Positions 25,158 through 33,437 of a stretch of 36,579 nt of DNA are shown here, piece after piece. The notes below the pieces were generated by a model, which saw only the letters and a list, made by a program, of their open reading frames with translations, did not search any database and was not told the DNA's origin. Within the stretch, counting starts at the first letter, position 1, and every line of letters starts with the position of its first letter. Source of the DNA: Succinatimonas sp. UBA7265 (GTDB lineage Bacteria; Pseudomonadota; Gammaproteobacteria; Enterobacterales; Succinivibrionaceae); contig DKSD01000021.1 of the NCBI GenBank assembly GCA_002473165.1, forward strand, positions 1-36,579. The letters run 5' to 3'. The position numbers and the translations under genes are program-made.

Positions 25158-26192
25158 ATGAGCGTTACCGTAAAAGATCTGGCCGAGGCCGCCGGAGTGT
25201 CCCGCGGCACGGTCGATCGCGTGCTGCATGATCGCGGCGCCGTTAAAACCGACGTGGCGCTCAGGATCCGCGCGCTGGCCAGGGAGATGGGCTATGTGCC
25301 AAACCGCGCCGGCAGGGCATTGGCCGCGGTAAGGCGGCGCTACCGCATCGGCGTGCTGCTGCCCTCGGTGGGCAACGTGTTCTTTGACGCCGTGTTAGAC
25401 GGCATCGCCAAGGCGCAGCAGGAATTTGCCGATCTTGGCGTGGATGTCGTTATCACCAAGGTGCAGGGCTATGAGGAGAGCACGCACCTGCGCGCTATAG
25501 ACGGGCTTTTGGCCCAGCAGTGCCAGGCGCTGTGCCTGGGCACGATCTCCACCCCCGCCATGCGCGATCGCATCAACGAATGCAGCGCCAAAGGCATCCA
25601 TGTCGTGCTCTTAAATTCCGATGTGGAAGGGGCAAAAAGGCTGTGCTACGCCGGATCTGACTATTTAAAGGCCGGGCGCACCGCCGCGGGCATGCTCGCG
25701 CTGATCTCCGGGCAGCTTAAGGTAAGGCGCATCCTGATCATCACCGGATCGCTGCAGATGCTGGGCCACAACCAGCGCATTTCCGGGCTGCGCAATGAGC
25801 TGGAACGCTTAAACGTCCCTTATGAGATCGCGCGCGTCTGCGAGTGCAACGACTCGGACATCGCCGCGCAGAAGCTTACGGCAGCGGCGCTTGATGAGGA
25901 TCCGTCGATCAACTGCGTCTATGTGACCGGCGCCGGCGTGCAGGGGGCGGGCGCGGCGATCATCAGCTCGGGGCGCACGGATCTCACGGTTTTTGCCTAC
26001 GACGACATCTACTCGACGCGCGAGCTCGTGCGCGCCGGGATCGTGAAATTCGTGGTCTGCCAGCAGCCCGAGCGCCAGGGCTACCACGCCGTAAAGCGAG
26101 CCTATCAGGCGCTTGCCGGGATCATCAAACCGGGGCAGGCTGAGGATTTCATCACCGACACCCTCATCAAGATCCGCTCGAACATCGACTGA
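25158..26192 (+). CDS. LacI-family transcriptional regulator
   Basis: 344 residues from ATG 25158, preceded by GGGAGG; an in-frame start 66 bp upstream would put extra residues before the HTH and overlap the terminator region. The N-terminal HTH is VTVKDLAEAAGVSRGTVDRV with the hinge helix near GRALAAVRRRYR. The rest is a periplasmic-binding-protein fold (IGVLLPSVGNVFFD, GLLAQQCQALCLG). It follows the ChvE-MmsAB-XylB-isomerase operon and is the likely controller of it; the palindrome at 17178-17189 is a candidate operator (inference). Confidence 0.88.
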   Translation: MSVTVKDLAEAAGVSRGTVDRVLHDRGAVKTDVALRIRALAREMGYVPNRAGRALAAVRRRYRIGVLLPSVGNVFFDAVLDGIAKAQQEFADLGVDVVITKVQGYEESTHLRAIDGLLAQQCQALCLGTISTPAMRDRINECSAKGIHVVLLNSDVEGAKRLCYAGSDYLKAGRTAAGMLALISGQLKVRRILIITGSLQMLGHNQRISGLRNELERLNVPYEIARVCECNDSDIAAQKLTAAALDEDPSINCVYVTGAGVQGAGAAIISSGRTDLTVFAYDDIYSTRELVRAGIVKFVVCQQPERQGYHAVKRAYQALAGIIKPGQAEDFITDTLIKIRSNID

Positions 26193-26222
26193 TCCCAACC
26201 CGGCGGCAACAGCGCTGCGCTT

Positions 26223-26999
26223 TTAGCTGTATCTCCTGCTGACGTATTCCTCCTCCAGCCGGTTCTGCGACACTTCAAGAAACATTTTTTCGTTGTCGAT
26301 GCCGATATACCGGCGGTTTAACTGCTCGGCCGCCACGCCGGTCGTCGAGCTGCCGCAGAAGGGATCGAGCACCAGATCGCCTTCATGCGTGGACGCCTCA
26401 ATGATGCGCGTGAGCAGATAGAGCGGCTTTTGCGTGGGGTGGCGCCCGAAGCTCTTCTCTTTGGGCGGCGTCAGCGTGCCGGTCCACACATCCTTCATCT
26501 GCTTGCCGCCGTTTTGCTCTTTCATTAAGGCGTAGTTGAAGTAATGCTTGGCGCCTGCCTCGTTTTTCTGCGCCCAGATGATGGTCTCAGTGCTGTGGGT
26601 GAAGCAGCGGCAGGCGAGGTTGGGCGGCGGGTTCGTTTTCTGCCAGGTGATGTTGTTGATGATCTTAAAGCCCTCCTGCTCCAGCGCCCAGCCGATGCTG
26701 TAGATGTTGTGCAGCGTGCCGCTGATCCAGATGGTGCCGCTCTGTGTCAGGCACTGGCGGCACAGCCTAATCCAGCTGCGGTTGAACTCGTGCTTGTCCT
26801 CAGAGGATTTGATCTTGTCCCAGTCGCCCTTGTTCACCGAAGCCATGGTGCCGGAGCGGCAGGTGATCCCGCCGTTGCTTAAAAAGTAGGGCGGATCGGC
26901 AAAGATCATGTCAACTGAGCCGGGCTTAATCTCCTTTAAAAGCTCCAGCGAATCTCCAAGGTAAAGTGCGGAGAGATCATCCTGATAAAAAGGTCTCAT
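26223..26999 (-). CDS. orphan beta-class adenine DNA methyltransferase, DpnA (M2.DpnII)-like
   Basis: 258 residues. Motif order is that of beta-class enzymes: IFADPPYFLSNGG (catalytic DPPY 35-38) near the N-terminus and LDPFCGSSTTGV (SAM motif I, 212-220) near the end. KGDWDKI, EFNRSWIRLC, WISGTLHNIYSIG, EQEGFKI, ITWQKTNPPPNL, FTHSTETI and KQMKDVWTG are very close to my memory of DpnA, which methylates GATC in single- and double-stranded DNA. No restriction gene is adjacent: a LacI regulator converges on one side and a MATE gene lies 18 bp upstream on the same strand. A solitary epigenetic methylase is likely; GATC specificity is inferred. Confidence 0.8.
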   Translation of the reverse strand: MRPFYQDDLSALYLGDSLELLKEIKPGSVDMIFADPPYFLSNGGITCRSGTMASVNKGDWDKIKSSEDKHEFNRSWIRLCRQCLTQSGTIWISGTLHNIYSIGWALEQEGFKIINNITWQKTNPPPNLACRCFTHSTETIIWAQKNEAGAKHYFNYALMKEQNGGKQMKDVWTGTLTPPKEKSFGRHPTQKPLYLLTRIIEASTHEGDLVLDPFCGSSTTGVAAEQLNRRYIGIDNEKMFLEVSQNRLEEEYVSRRYS

Positions 27000-27017
27000 T
27001 TTGGGTTTCCGTTTGCG

Positions 27018-28421
27018 TCAAACGCCGTCAGGGTTTTTCAGAGGCTCATTATCACGCCTCTCGCACTCTCTTAAAAAGTCCCGGGTCCTGCTTTTGACCT
27101 TTAAGCCGTAATACACTGACGCGGCGCTCAGGCCTGCGATAAAGCCTGCCCAAATCCCGCGGGCGTCCATAGGCGTTGTAAAGATCCCCAGCGCGAGCGC
27201 CGCGCCCAGGGGCATGGAAAGCGCCCAGTAGGCGATGAGCGTGCCTTTGAAGATGCTCTTTGAGTCCTTAAAGCCCCTTAAGATCCCCACGCTCATCATC
27301 TGCACCGTGTCCGGGAGCATGTAGACGCAGCAGAAGGCTAAAAGCAGCCCGGCGGTGGCGGCGACTTTAGGATCAGAGGTATAAAGCGCGGTAATGTCAA
27401 AGCGCCAGCACCACAGCGAGGCCACGCAGAGAAGATAGAGCGCGAAGTTTACAGCGTAGGCGGTCCTGAGCAGGTTGAGATAGTGCGCGCGATCGCACGC
27501 GCCGATGAAAAAGCCCGAGCGGATGGTTGCGGCCATGGCCAGCGCCAAAGGCACCATGAAATAGAGTCCTGAGACATTGAGCGCCACGGAGTGGGCCGCG
27601 ACGATCTCCGGGCCAAACGGGCTGATGATGAGCGCGGAGAGCGCGAAGGCCGCGCCCTCGATGGCAGAGGACAGCGCCAGCGGCGCGCCCAGCTTAAGGT
27701 AGGAGACGCAGCCTTGTAGGCCTGAGCTGACGCTTTTTTGCCAGAAACGGTAACGCGCGCAGAATTTGGCCCTCGCAATCCACAGCGCGAAGAGCAGCGC
27801 CGCGATATTCAAGGTCAAAGCCGTGGCAACGCCGCAGCCGATGCCGCCCAAAGCGGGCATGCCGAATTTCCCGTAAATGAAGATCCAGTTGAGCGGCACA
27901 TTTAAGGCAAAGCACACGAGCCCGAACACCAGCGTGGGCAGCGTGCGCGAGAGCGACTCGCAAAAACCGCGCAAAAGCGAGCACACGGCAAGGGCGGGCA
28001 GGGCAAAGCAGACTGCGGCAAGATAGCCGCGCGCCACCTCGAGCATGCGCGGATCCGAGGGGATCAGCGCGTAAATAGGGCGCAACAGCAGGAGCAGCGC
28101 GATGAGAAAGAACGCAAAGCCCAGGAGCACCAAAGCGGCCTGACGAACCCTCGAGGGGATCTCGCACTCCCTGCCTGCGCCCAAAAGCCTTGTCACCGTC
28201 GGGTGGATCCCCAAAGACATGCCGGTCATGGCGAGCATGCAGGGCACAAAGAACGAAGCGCCCAAAGCCACGCCTGAGAGCTCGGAGGCGCCGGCGGCCC
28301 CGGCCATCACCGTGTCCGTAACCCCGATCGCCTGCTGGCACAGCTGCCCTGAAATGATCGGGAAAAACAGCTTCAAAAGCTGCCTTAACTCAGCGATCCA
28401 TGAGGGTTTTGGCTGATCCAT
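27018..28421 (-). CDS. MATE-family multidrug/cation efflux protein
   Basis: 467 residues with about 12 membrane helices. The N-terminus has FPIISGQLCQQAIGVTDTVM and AGASELSGVALGASF, the NorM/DinF opening, and helix 7 repeats it with KLGAPLALSSAIEGAAFALS. These antiporters expel organic cations using Na+ or H+. The gene lies 18 bp upstream of the methylase on the same strand and may share its transcript, which could be chance rather than function. Confidence 0.88.
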   Translation of the reverse strand: MDQPKPSWIAELRQLLKLFFPIISGQLCQQAIGVTDTVMAGAAGASELSGVALGASFFVPCMLAMTGMSLGIHPTVTRLLGAGRECEIPSRVRQAALVLLGFAFFLIALLLLLRPIYALIPSDPRMLEVARGYLAAVCFALPALAVCSLLRGFCESLSRTLPTLVFGLVCFALNVPLNWIFIYGKFGMPALGGIGCGVATALTLNIAALLFALWIARAKFCARYRFWQKSVSSGLQGCVSYLKLGAPLALSSAIEGAAFALSALIISPFGPEIVAAHSVALNVSGLYFMVPLALAMAATIRSGFFIGACDRAHYLNLLRTAYAVNFALYLLCVASLWCWRFDITALYTSDPKVAATAGLLLAFCCVYMLPDTVQMMSVGILRGFKDSKSIFKGTLIAYWALSMPLGAALALGIFTTPMDARGIWAGFIAGLSAASVYYGLKVKSRTRDFLRECERRDNEPLKNPDGV

Positions 28422-28520
28422 GCGCGTTCTTCTCCCGTAAACCGGCGTAATTCTAACAGTTATGGCGCGGCGGTTGGCGCCTGAACGGACCTTTTTGGTG
28501 AGTTCTTTGTTTCAACTTGG

Positions 28521-28581
28521 TGCATTACCCTTTTTTGTGCATCGGCATGATCCCTTTTGCGCGTTGCATTTGCTCCCTTTT
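28521..28581. promoter_or_regulatory. three direct repeats ending CCCTTTT upstream of amtB
   Basis: CCCTTTT occurs at 28528, 28552 and 28575, steps of 24 and 23 bp, each preceded within 2-9 bases by GCAT. The repeats sit 60-115 bp before the amtB start. They look like activator or repressor sites on one helix face. I find no convincing sigma-54 element (GG-N10-GC) here. Confidence 0.45.
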
Positions 28582-28641
28582 CGGGCGCGGCTTATTGTTT
28601 AATCGCAGTTTTGATTTGCCTTTCATACAAGGAGATTACAT

Positions 28642-29949
28642 ATGCGTTTTTCAAAAGTTGTGCTGCCTGCAGCCGCGCTCTTAGCAGCCCCTGCAGCGCT
28701 TGCCGAAGAGGAGGCGCCGACTCTCAGCACGTCTGACAACGGCTTCATCCTGATGTCGGCAATGCTGGTGCTCCTGATGTCCATCCCGGCCATCGGTCTG
28801 TTCTACGGCGGCATGGCCCGCGCTAAGAACGTCCTCTCGGTCTTAGAGCAGTGCCTCGTGGTCTTCTGCCTGGCCATATTGCTGTGGTTCATCATCGGCT
28901 ACAGCTTCGCTTTCGGCCCGACGGACGGCTTCCTGGGCGACTTCTTCGGCGGCTTTGGCAAGATTGGCCTGGCCGGCATCACCGCGGATTCGCTTTCAGG
29001 CTCGCTCTCCGAGTACACCTGGGTGATCTTCCAGGCGGCCTTCTGCGCCATTTCAGCCTGCCTGATCGTCGGCGCCACCGTTGAGCGTGTCAAGTTCCCC
29101 GGCCTCATCCTGGCCGTGGGCATCTGGATCGTGCTCTCTTACGCCCCTCTGGCTCACCAGGTGTGGGGCGGCGGCTTCCTCGACAGCACGTTCCACTGCT
29201 ATGACTTCGCCGGCGGCAACGTCGTGCACATCAATGCCGGTGTCTGCGGCATCGTGGGCGCGTTCATGATCGGCAAGCGCCATGATCTCGGCCGCACCGT
29301 GATGGCCCCGCACAATGTCGCCTTCACCTATATCGGCTCCGCACTGCTGTGGATCGGCTGGCTGGGCTTTAACGCCGGCTCCGAGCTGACCGCTGACGGC
29401 ATCTCCGCCCTGGCTTTCATCAACACCGTGCTCTGCCCTGCGGCAGCCGCCCTCTCCTGGATGGCGGGCGAGTGGATGCTCTTTAAGAAGCCTTCCACTT
29501 TAGGCACCTCCTCAGGCGTCGTCGCCGGCCTCGTGGCCATCACCCCGGCCTGCGCTTTCGTAGGCCCTGTCGGCGCCATCATCATCGGCATTGCCGCCGG
29601 CTTCATCTGCCTGTGGGGCGTCCACGGCTTCAAGAAGCTCACCGGCATTGACGATTCCCTCGATGTGTTCGGCGTCCACGGCATCGGCGGTATCACCGGC
29701 GGCCTGCTCACCGGCATCTTCTGCGCCCCGTCCTTAGGCGGCCAGGGCTTCAAAGAAGGCTGGGAATCCATCGCCGGCCAGTTCTACGGCCAGTTCATGT
29801 CGATCGTCATCACCATCCTCTGGAGCCTGGTGGCTTCCGTCATCGCCTTCAAGGTTGCCGATCTGCTGGTTGGCATCAGGGTCTCGCCTGAGGAAGAGTC
29901 CGAAGGCCTGGATCTTGCCTCCCACGGCGAGCGCGGCTACAACATCTGA
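28642..29949 (+). CDS. amtB: ammonium transporter AmtB
   Basis: 435 residues. A cleavable signal sequence (1 to about 21, ending ALA) is followed by 11 membrane helices. LFYGGMARAKNVLSVLEQ, AHQVWGGGF, VVHINAGVCGIVGA (first of the twin His) and DVFGVHGIGGITGG (second His) match E. coli AmtB closely, and the C-terminal ESEGLDLASHGERGYNI is the tail that contacts GlnK. It conducts NH3/NH4+ across the inner membrane. Good site AAGGAG before the ATG; glnK follows by 15 bp, so the order is the reverse of E. coli's glnK-amtB. Confidence 0.95.
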   Translation: MRFSKVVLPAAALLAAPAALAEEEAPTLSTSDNGFILMSAMLVLLMSIPAIGLFYGGMARAKNVLSVLEQCLVVFCLAILLWFIIGYSFAFGPTDGFLGDFFGGFGKIGLAGITADSLSGSLSEYTWVIFQAAFCAISACLIVGATVERVKFPGLILAVGIWIVLSYAPLAHQVWGGGFLDSTFHCYDFAGGNVVHINAGVCGIVGAFMIGKRHDLGRTVMAPHNVAFTYIGSALLWIGWLGFNAGSELTADGISALAFINTVLCPAAAALSWMAGEWMLFKKPSTLGTSSGVVAGLVAITPACAFVGPVGAIIIGIAAGFICLWGVHGFKKLTGIDDSLDVFGVHGIGGITGGLLTGIFCAPSLGGQGFKEGWESIAGQFYGQFMSIVITILWSLVASVIAFKVADLLVGIRVSPEEESEGLDLASHGERGYNI

Positions 29950-29963
29950 TGAGGTAATCGGAA

Positions 29964-30302
29964 ATGAAAAGAATCGTTGCAATTATCAAACCATTCAAGC
30001 TTGACGATGTGCGTGAAGCACTGGCTGACATCGGGGTTTCAGGCATGACCGTTTCGGACGTCAAGGGCTTCGGCCGCCAGAAAGGCCACACCGAACTCTA
30101 CCGCGGCGCTGAGTACGTTGTCGACTTCCTGCCCAAGAGCAAACTGGAGATTGTCGTCAAAGACGGCGACGTCGACAAGTGCGTGCGCGCTATCATCGGC
30201 GCGGCCCACACCGGCAAGATCGGCGACGGCAAGATCTTCATCTCTGACGTCTCCCGCGTCGTCCGCATCCGCACGGGTGAAGAGAACGAAGAAGCGGTTT
30301 AA
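29964..30302 (+). CDS. glnK: PII nitrogen-regulatory protein GlnK
   Basis: 112 residues, the normal PII length. MKRIVAIIKPFKLDDVREAL is the family start. The T-loop GRQKGHTELYRGAEYVVDFL holds Tyr51, the uridylylation site. The B-loop and C-terminal signatures (IGAAHTGKIGDGKIFI) bind ATP and 2-oxoglutarate. By pairing with amtB it should block the channel when nitrogen is plentiful. GAGG precedes the ATG. Confidence 0.95.
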   Translation: MKRIVAIIKPFKLDDVREALADIGVSGMTVSDVKGFGRQKGHTELYRGAEYVVDFLPKSKLEIVVKDGDVDKCVRAIIGAAHTGKIGDGKIFISDVSRVVRIRTGEENEEAV

Positions 30303-30316
30303 TCAGGCCGTTTAAT

Positions 30317-30352
30317 GAAAAAGCCGTCCGGCGCGAGCCGGGCGGCTTTTTA
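30317..30352 (+). terminator. rho-independent terminator of amtB-glnK
   Basis: A stem starting AAAAGCCG and ending CGGCTTTTT, extended by CCGGC/GCCGG with one mismatch and a short GCGA loop, is followed by T. It lies 20 bp after the glnK stop. Confidence 0.8.
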
Positions 30353-30365
30353 AATGCCTGTAATT

Positions 30366-30395
30366 AAAAAGCGCGGCTCTAAGCCGCGCCGCTTT
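30366..30395 (-). terminator. terminator of the second LacI-family gene
   Basis: GCGCGGCT (30371-30378) pairs with AGCCGCGC (30382-30389) over a 3-base loop; on the minus strand it is followed by TTTTT. It serves the minus-strand regulator gene ending at 30396. Confidence 0.75.
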
Positions 30396-31397
30396 TTACC
30401 TGGGGATAAATTCGACTTTCCTGATCTCCTGCAGCTTTGAGGGATCTTCGCCGTCGATGATGCGCAGCAGGAATTTTGCGAGCTGCTCGCCGATCCCGAT
30501 AAAATCCTGCCTCAGCCCCGGCACAGCCGGGAGGTATTGCGAAGGCAGATCGCAGCCTTCAAGGCAGATGAGATGCAGATCTTTGCCCACGGTGCGCCCG
30601 GCGTCGCGGGCGCCGGCGAGGAAGCCTAAGGCCGAAACCTCGGATCCGCAGAAGATCCCGTCAGGGGAGTCGGGCTTTGAGAACAGCTGCGCGGCGAACT
30701 TGCGATAGTTTTCCGAGTAGGAGTCGTAAATGAGGCTGTCGTCTGAGAACTCAAAGCCAAACTCCATGGCCGCGCGCTTCATGCCGTAATATTTATGCCA
30801 GACGTAGGTGTAGTCCTTAGTCGAGGTGATCATGCGGATGCGCTTGCAGCCTTGTTTGCTCAGGTATTCGCAGGCGCGGTAGCTCGCATCAAAATTGTCG
30901 ACGTCCACGAAGGCGTGCTTGACGCTCATCTCGGTCTGCCCGAAACAGACAAAGGGGAAATTGTGCTCTGAAAGGTAGGTGACACGCGGATCGTTGGGCT
31001 TGGTGAGGTTGAACACCAGCCCGCCGGCCAGTCCGCTTTCCACAACGTAGCGGATCGGCTCTAACATGTTGTCGCCGATCTCGGCGGGGAGCACGCACAC
31101 ATGGTAGGGCGTGCCTTTGAGCCCTGAGGTCAGCCCGGTGATCAAAGGCAGCGAGCTGATGTCGCCGCACACGTCGCCCGGTTTCATGACGGGCACGACC
31201 GCGGCGATGGTGTAATTGCGTCCCGTGCGCAGGCTCAGCCCCTGCAAATTGGGCGCGTAGCCGAGTTTCTCGGCCGCCTCGCGCACTTTCTGCTTCGTGG
31301 GCTCTTTGACATCGTCGCCGTTTTTTAAAGCGCGGGACACCGTGGTTACGGAAAGGCCGGTGTATTCGGCTATGGTTTTCAGCGTTGCATGCGCCAT
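30396..31397 (-). CDS. LacI-family transcriptional regulator
   Basis: 333 residues. HTH: LKTIAEYTGLSVTTVSRALK near the N-terminus, then the hinge region SLRTGRNYTIAAVVP. The sensor half has IFCGSEVSALGFL and a sugar-binding fold. GGGAGG precedes the ATG. It stands alone between amtB-glnK and a phosphoesterase, with no sugar genes beside it except the orphan ChvE-like gene at 32319; it may control that gene or distant targets. Confidence 0.88.
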   Translation of the reverse strand: MAHATLKTIAEYTGLSVTTVSRALKNGDDVKEPTKQKVREAAEKLGYAPNLQGLSLRTGRNYTIAAVVPVMKPGDVCGDISSLPLITGLTSGLKGTPYHVCVLPAEIGDNMLEPIRYVVESGLAGGLVFNLTKPNDPRVTYLSEHNFPFVCFGQTEMSVKHAFVDVDNFDASYRACEYLSKQGCKRIRMITSTKDYTYVWHKYYGMKRAAMEFGFEFSDDSLIYDSYSENYRKFAAQLFSKPDSPDGIFCGSEVSALGFLAGARDAGRTVGKDLHLICLEGCDLPSQYLPAVPGLRQDFIGIGEQLAKFLLRIIDGEDPSKLQEIRKVEFIPR

Positions 31398-31488
31398 GCG
31401 CGCCTCCCTTAATATTTCTTATATTTGAGCACTGAACGTTTTTATTTTAATCAAGAAAACTTAGATTTCTAATGAAAACGTCACGATT

Positions 31489-31526
31489 TTGGTCAAAAAG
31501 CGCAGTTAAGCTTATGATATTTATCT
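31489..31526 (+). promoter_or_regulatory. possible promoter of a leaderless transcript
   Basis: TTGGTC (31489-31494) and TATGAT (31513-31518) are 18 bp apart. The next ATG starts only 9 bases after TATGAT, and no ribosome binding site is present, so the mRNA could start almost at the ATG. Confidence 0.4.
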
Positions 31527-32183
31527 ATGAAAGTCTTTTTCACTTCCGATCAGCATTTCTTCCACATCAACATCATCAGGTACTGCCAAAGGCCGTTTGC
31601 GCCGGATCCGCAGGGGGCTTTGGAGAACGTTCAGGATCTCGTGAGGCGCTACCGTGAAAAAGTCGGACCTGATGACGCCGTTGTGTTCTTAGGCGATGTG
31701 GCGCTGGCCAATTCCGCAGCCAAAAAGCAGCTGCACCTCGTGTTCAATGAGCTGCCCGGCCGCAAGTTCCTTATCATGGGCAACCATGACGAGTTCAGCA
31801 TGAATTTCTACAAAAGCCTGGGTTTTTTGGAAATCACCGATCACCTGAGGATCGGCCGGCACTTCCTCTGCCATCTGCCGCTCTATGCCCCGGAGGATCC
31901 TCATCCCAAGGCGGCCAGGCTTTTGGCGCTTTTTAAGGAATGCGGCTGCGACACGCTGTGGCACGGGCACATCCACACGCTGCCCTCGCCTGAGGGCGAC
32001 GGGATCATCCGCAGCAATGTGTGCGTCGATTACGCGCCCAATCAGGCCGCGCCCGTGGAGATCGACATTCCTGAGATCCGCAAATTCTTTGAGGATTATT
32101 TTCAGGGGCGGATCGGCAAGGAGGCCTTTGCCCCATGCGATCCCGATCTGGCAGCTGCGCTTAACAGATCAAAAAAGAAGTGA
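31527..32183 (+). CDS. calcineurin-like metallophosphoesterase
   Basis: 218 residues. The metal-site motifs come in the family order: TSDQHFFH (Asp8, His10), FLGDVAL (Asp57), MGNHDEF (Asn86, His87), His116 and HGHIH (147-150). Small cytoplasmic members of this family are hydrolases of phosphomonoesters, diesters or nucleotides; the substrate is unknown. The first motif starts at residue 7, so no later start is possible. It is a single gene between a divergent LacI gene and the orphan binding-protein gene. Confidence 0.85.
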   Translation: MKVFFTSDQHFFHINIIRYCQRPFAPDPQGALENVQDLVRRYREKVGPDDAVVFLGDVALANSAAKKQLHLVFNELPGRKFLIMGNHDEFSMNFYKSLGFLEITDHLRIGRHFLCHLPLYAPEDPHPKAARLLALFKECGCDTLWHGHIHTLPSPEGDGIIRSNVCVDYAPNQAAPVEIDIPEIRKFFEDYFQGRIGKEAFAPCDPDLAAALNRSKKK

Positions 32184-32280
32184 TCGCCTTCTGTAATGGA
32201 AGCCGGATAAACGCCGCGCGCTGTTTAAGTTTGTGATCCCGCCTGAATTGTTTTCCGCGCGGGGCGATCCTGCCGATCCC

Positions 32281-32318
32281 TATAATGGATGCACGAATTT
32301 AAAAACATGAGGTTTGCC
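32281..32318 (+). promoter_or_regulatory. -10 element and ribosome binding site of the orphan ChvE-like gene
   Basis: A perfect TATAAT lies at 32281-32286; no good -35 is seen, so an activator may be needed. GAGG (32309-32312) lies 6 bases before ATG 32319 and decides the start over in-frame ATGs at 32289 and 32307. Confidence 0.5.
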
Positions 32319-33392
32319 ATGAAGTTCAAAGCGATCTCGGGCGTGCTGCTGGGCGCGGCCCTGGGTTTTTTCAGTTCACAGGCTTGCGCGGGCAAGGCCC
32401 TGGTGGGAATAGCGTTCCCGAACCAGGACAACGCTCGCTGGTTCTCTGAAGGCCCGGTGCTCATGGACACCTTAAAGCAGGCCGGTTTTGACGTGACGCT
32501 GTTCTACGGCGGCGATGACGATGTGCCCATCCAGCAGCGCCAGATGCCGCGCATGGTCGAAAAGGAGAAGGTCGACATCCTCGTTGTGACACCCATAGAC
32601 GGCAAGGCGCTTACGGACGCGCTCAAGGCCGCCAAGGAAAAACACATCCCGGTGATCTCCTATGACCGCCTGATCATGAACACGGACGCCGTCTCCTATT
32701 ACGTGACCTTTGACAACGTGCGCGCCGGGCAGATGCACGCCGAGGCCGTGATCAAAGAGCTCGATCTCGACAACCGCGCCGAGCCTGCCAATATAGAATT
32801 CTTTGGCGGATCGCCCACGGACAACAACGCCAAGGTGCTGTGGAAGGCCATGATCTCAAAGCTGCAGCCTTATATAGATTCAGGCAAGCTCAGCGTGCCT
32901 TCCAAGGAGATGACTTTTGACAAGTGCGCCACGGAGTTCTGGAACGCCGAGAACGCCTTAAAGCGCATGGACAGCCTCATTGAGAAATACCATTACGCCC
33001 CCAAAGGCGGCACGAAGCTTGACGCGGTGATCGCCCCCTCAGACGGCGTGGCCAACGGCATCGTGGCCGGATTGCTAAAGGCAGGCTATGACGCCTCGAC
33101 CATGCCGGTGATCACGGGCCAGGACGCCAAAAAAGAGGCCGTCAAGCGCATCAAAGACGGGCTGCAGACCATGACGGTCTTAAAGAGCTCGACAAAGCTC
33201 GCCGCCAAGGTAGTCGACATGTGCAACGCCATCGTCGCGGGCAAAGAGCCTGAGCTTAACAACACCACGGACTACGACAACGGCACGGGGCCGGTGAAGG
33301 CTTATCTCTGCGAGCCGGTGTATGTGGACAGGAGCAACTACAAAGAGCTGCTCGTGGACACCGGGATGATCAAGGCAGAAGATCTCAACTGA
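32319..33392 (+). CDS. orphan ChvE-like periplasmic sugar-binding protein
   Basis: 357 residues from ATG 32319. A signal peptide of about 24 residues ends QACA. Mature segments KALVGIAFPNQDNARWF, VVTPIDGKALTDALKAAKEK, VISYDRLIMNTDAVSYY and PVITGQDAKKEAVKRIKDG parallel the operon-encoded ChvE, with which it shares long stretches, so it is a diverged paralogue. No ATPase or permease gene is next to it; it could feed the MmsAB transporter with another sugar or serve a chemoreceptor, as ChvE and MglB do. A bidirectional terminator follows. Confidence 0.85.
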   Translation: MKFKAISGVLLGAALGFFSSQACAGKALVGIAFPNQDNARWFSEGPVLMDTLKQAGFDVTLFYGGDDDVPIQQRQMPRMVEKEKVDILVVTPIDGKALTDALKAAKEKHIPVISYDRLIMNTDAVSYYVTFDNVRAGQMHAEAVIKELDLDNRAEPANIEFFGGSPTDNNAKVLWKAMISKLQPYIDSGKLSVPSKEMTFDKCATEFWNAENALKRMDSLIEKYHYAPKGGTKLDAVIAPSDGVANGIVAGLLKAGYDASTMPVITGQDAKKEAVKRIKDGLQTMTVLKSSTKLAAKVVDMCNAIVAGKEPELNNTTDYDNGTGPVKAYLCEPVYVDRSNYKELLVDTGMIKAEDLN

Positions 33393-33408
33393 CAGGGGGT
33401 TCAAGCTT

Positions 33409-33437
33409 AAAAGGCGGGGCAGGGGCTCCGCCTTTTT
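33409..33437. terminator. bidirectional terminator between convergent genes
   Basis: AAAAGGCGG pairs with CCGCCTTTTT across a short GC-rich loop. T runs occur on both strands. The right arm reaches the stop codon of the radical SAM gene. Confidence 0.7.

Noticed and set aside
27694..28341. 215-codon minus-strand frame within the MATE gene
   Set aside because: Out-of-frame reading of the MATE gene; Arg- and His-rich.
28422..28641. Sigma-54 promoter for amtB
   Set aside because: No GG-N10-GC element was found in either phase.
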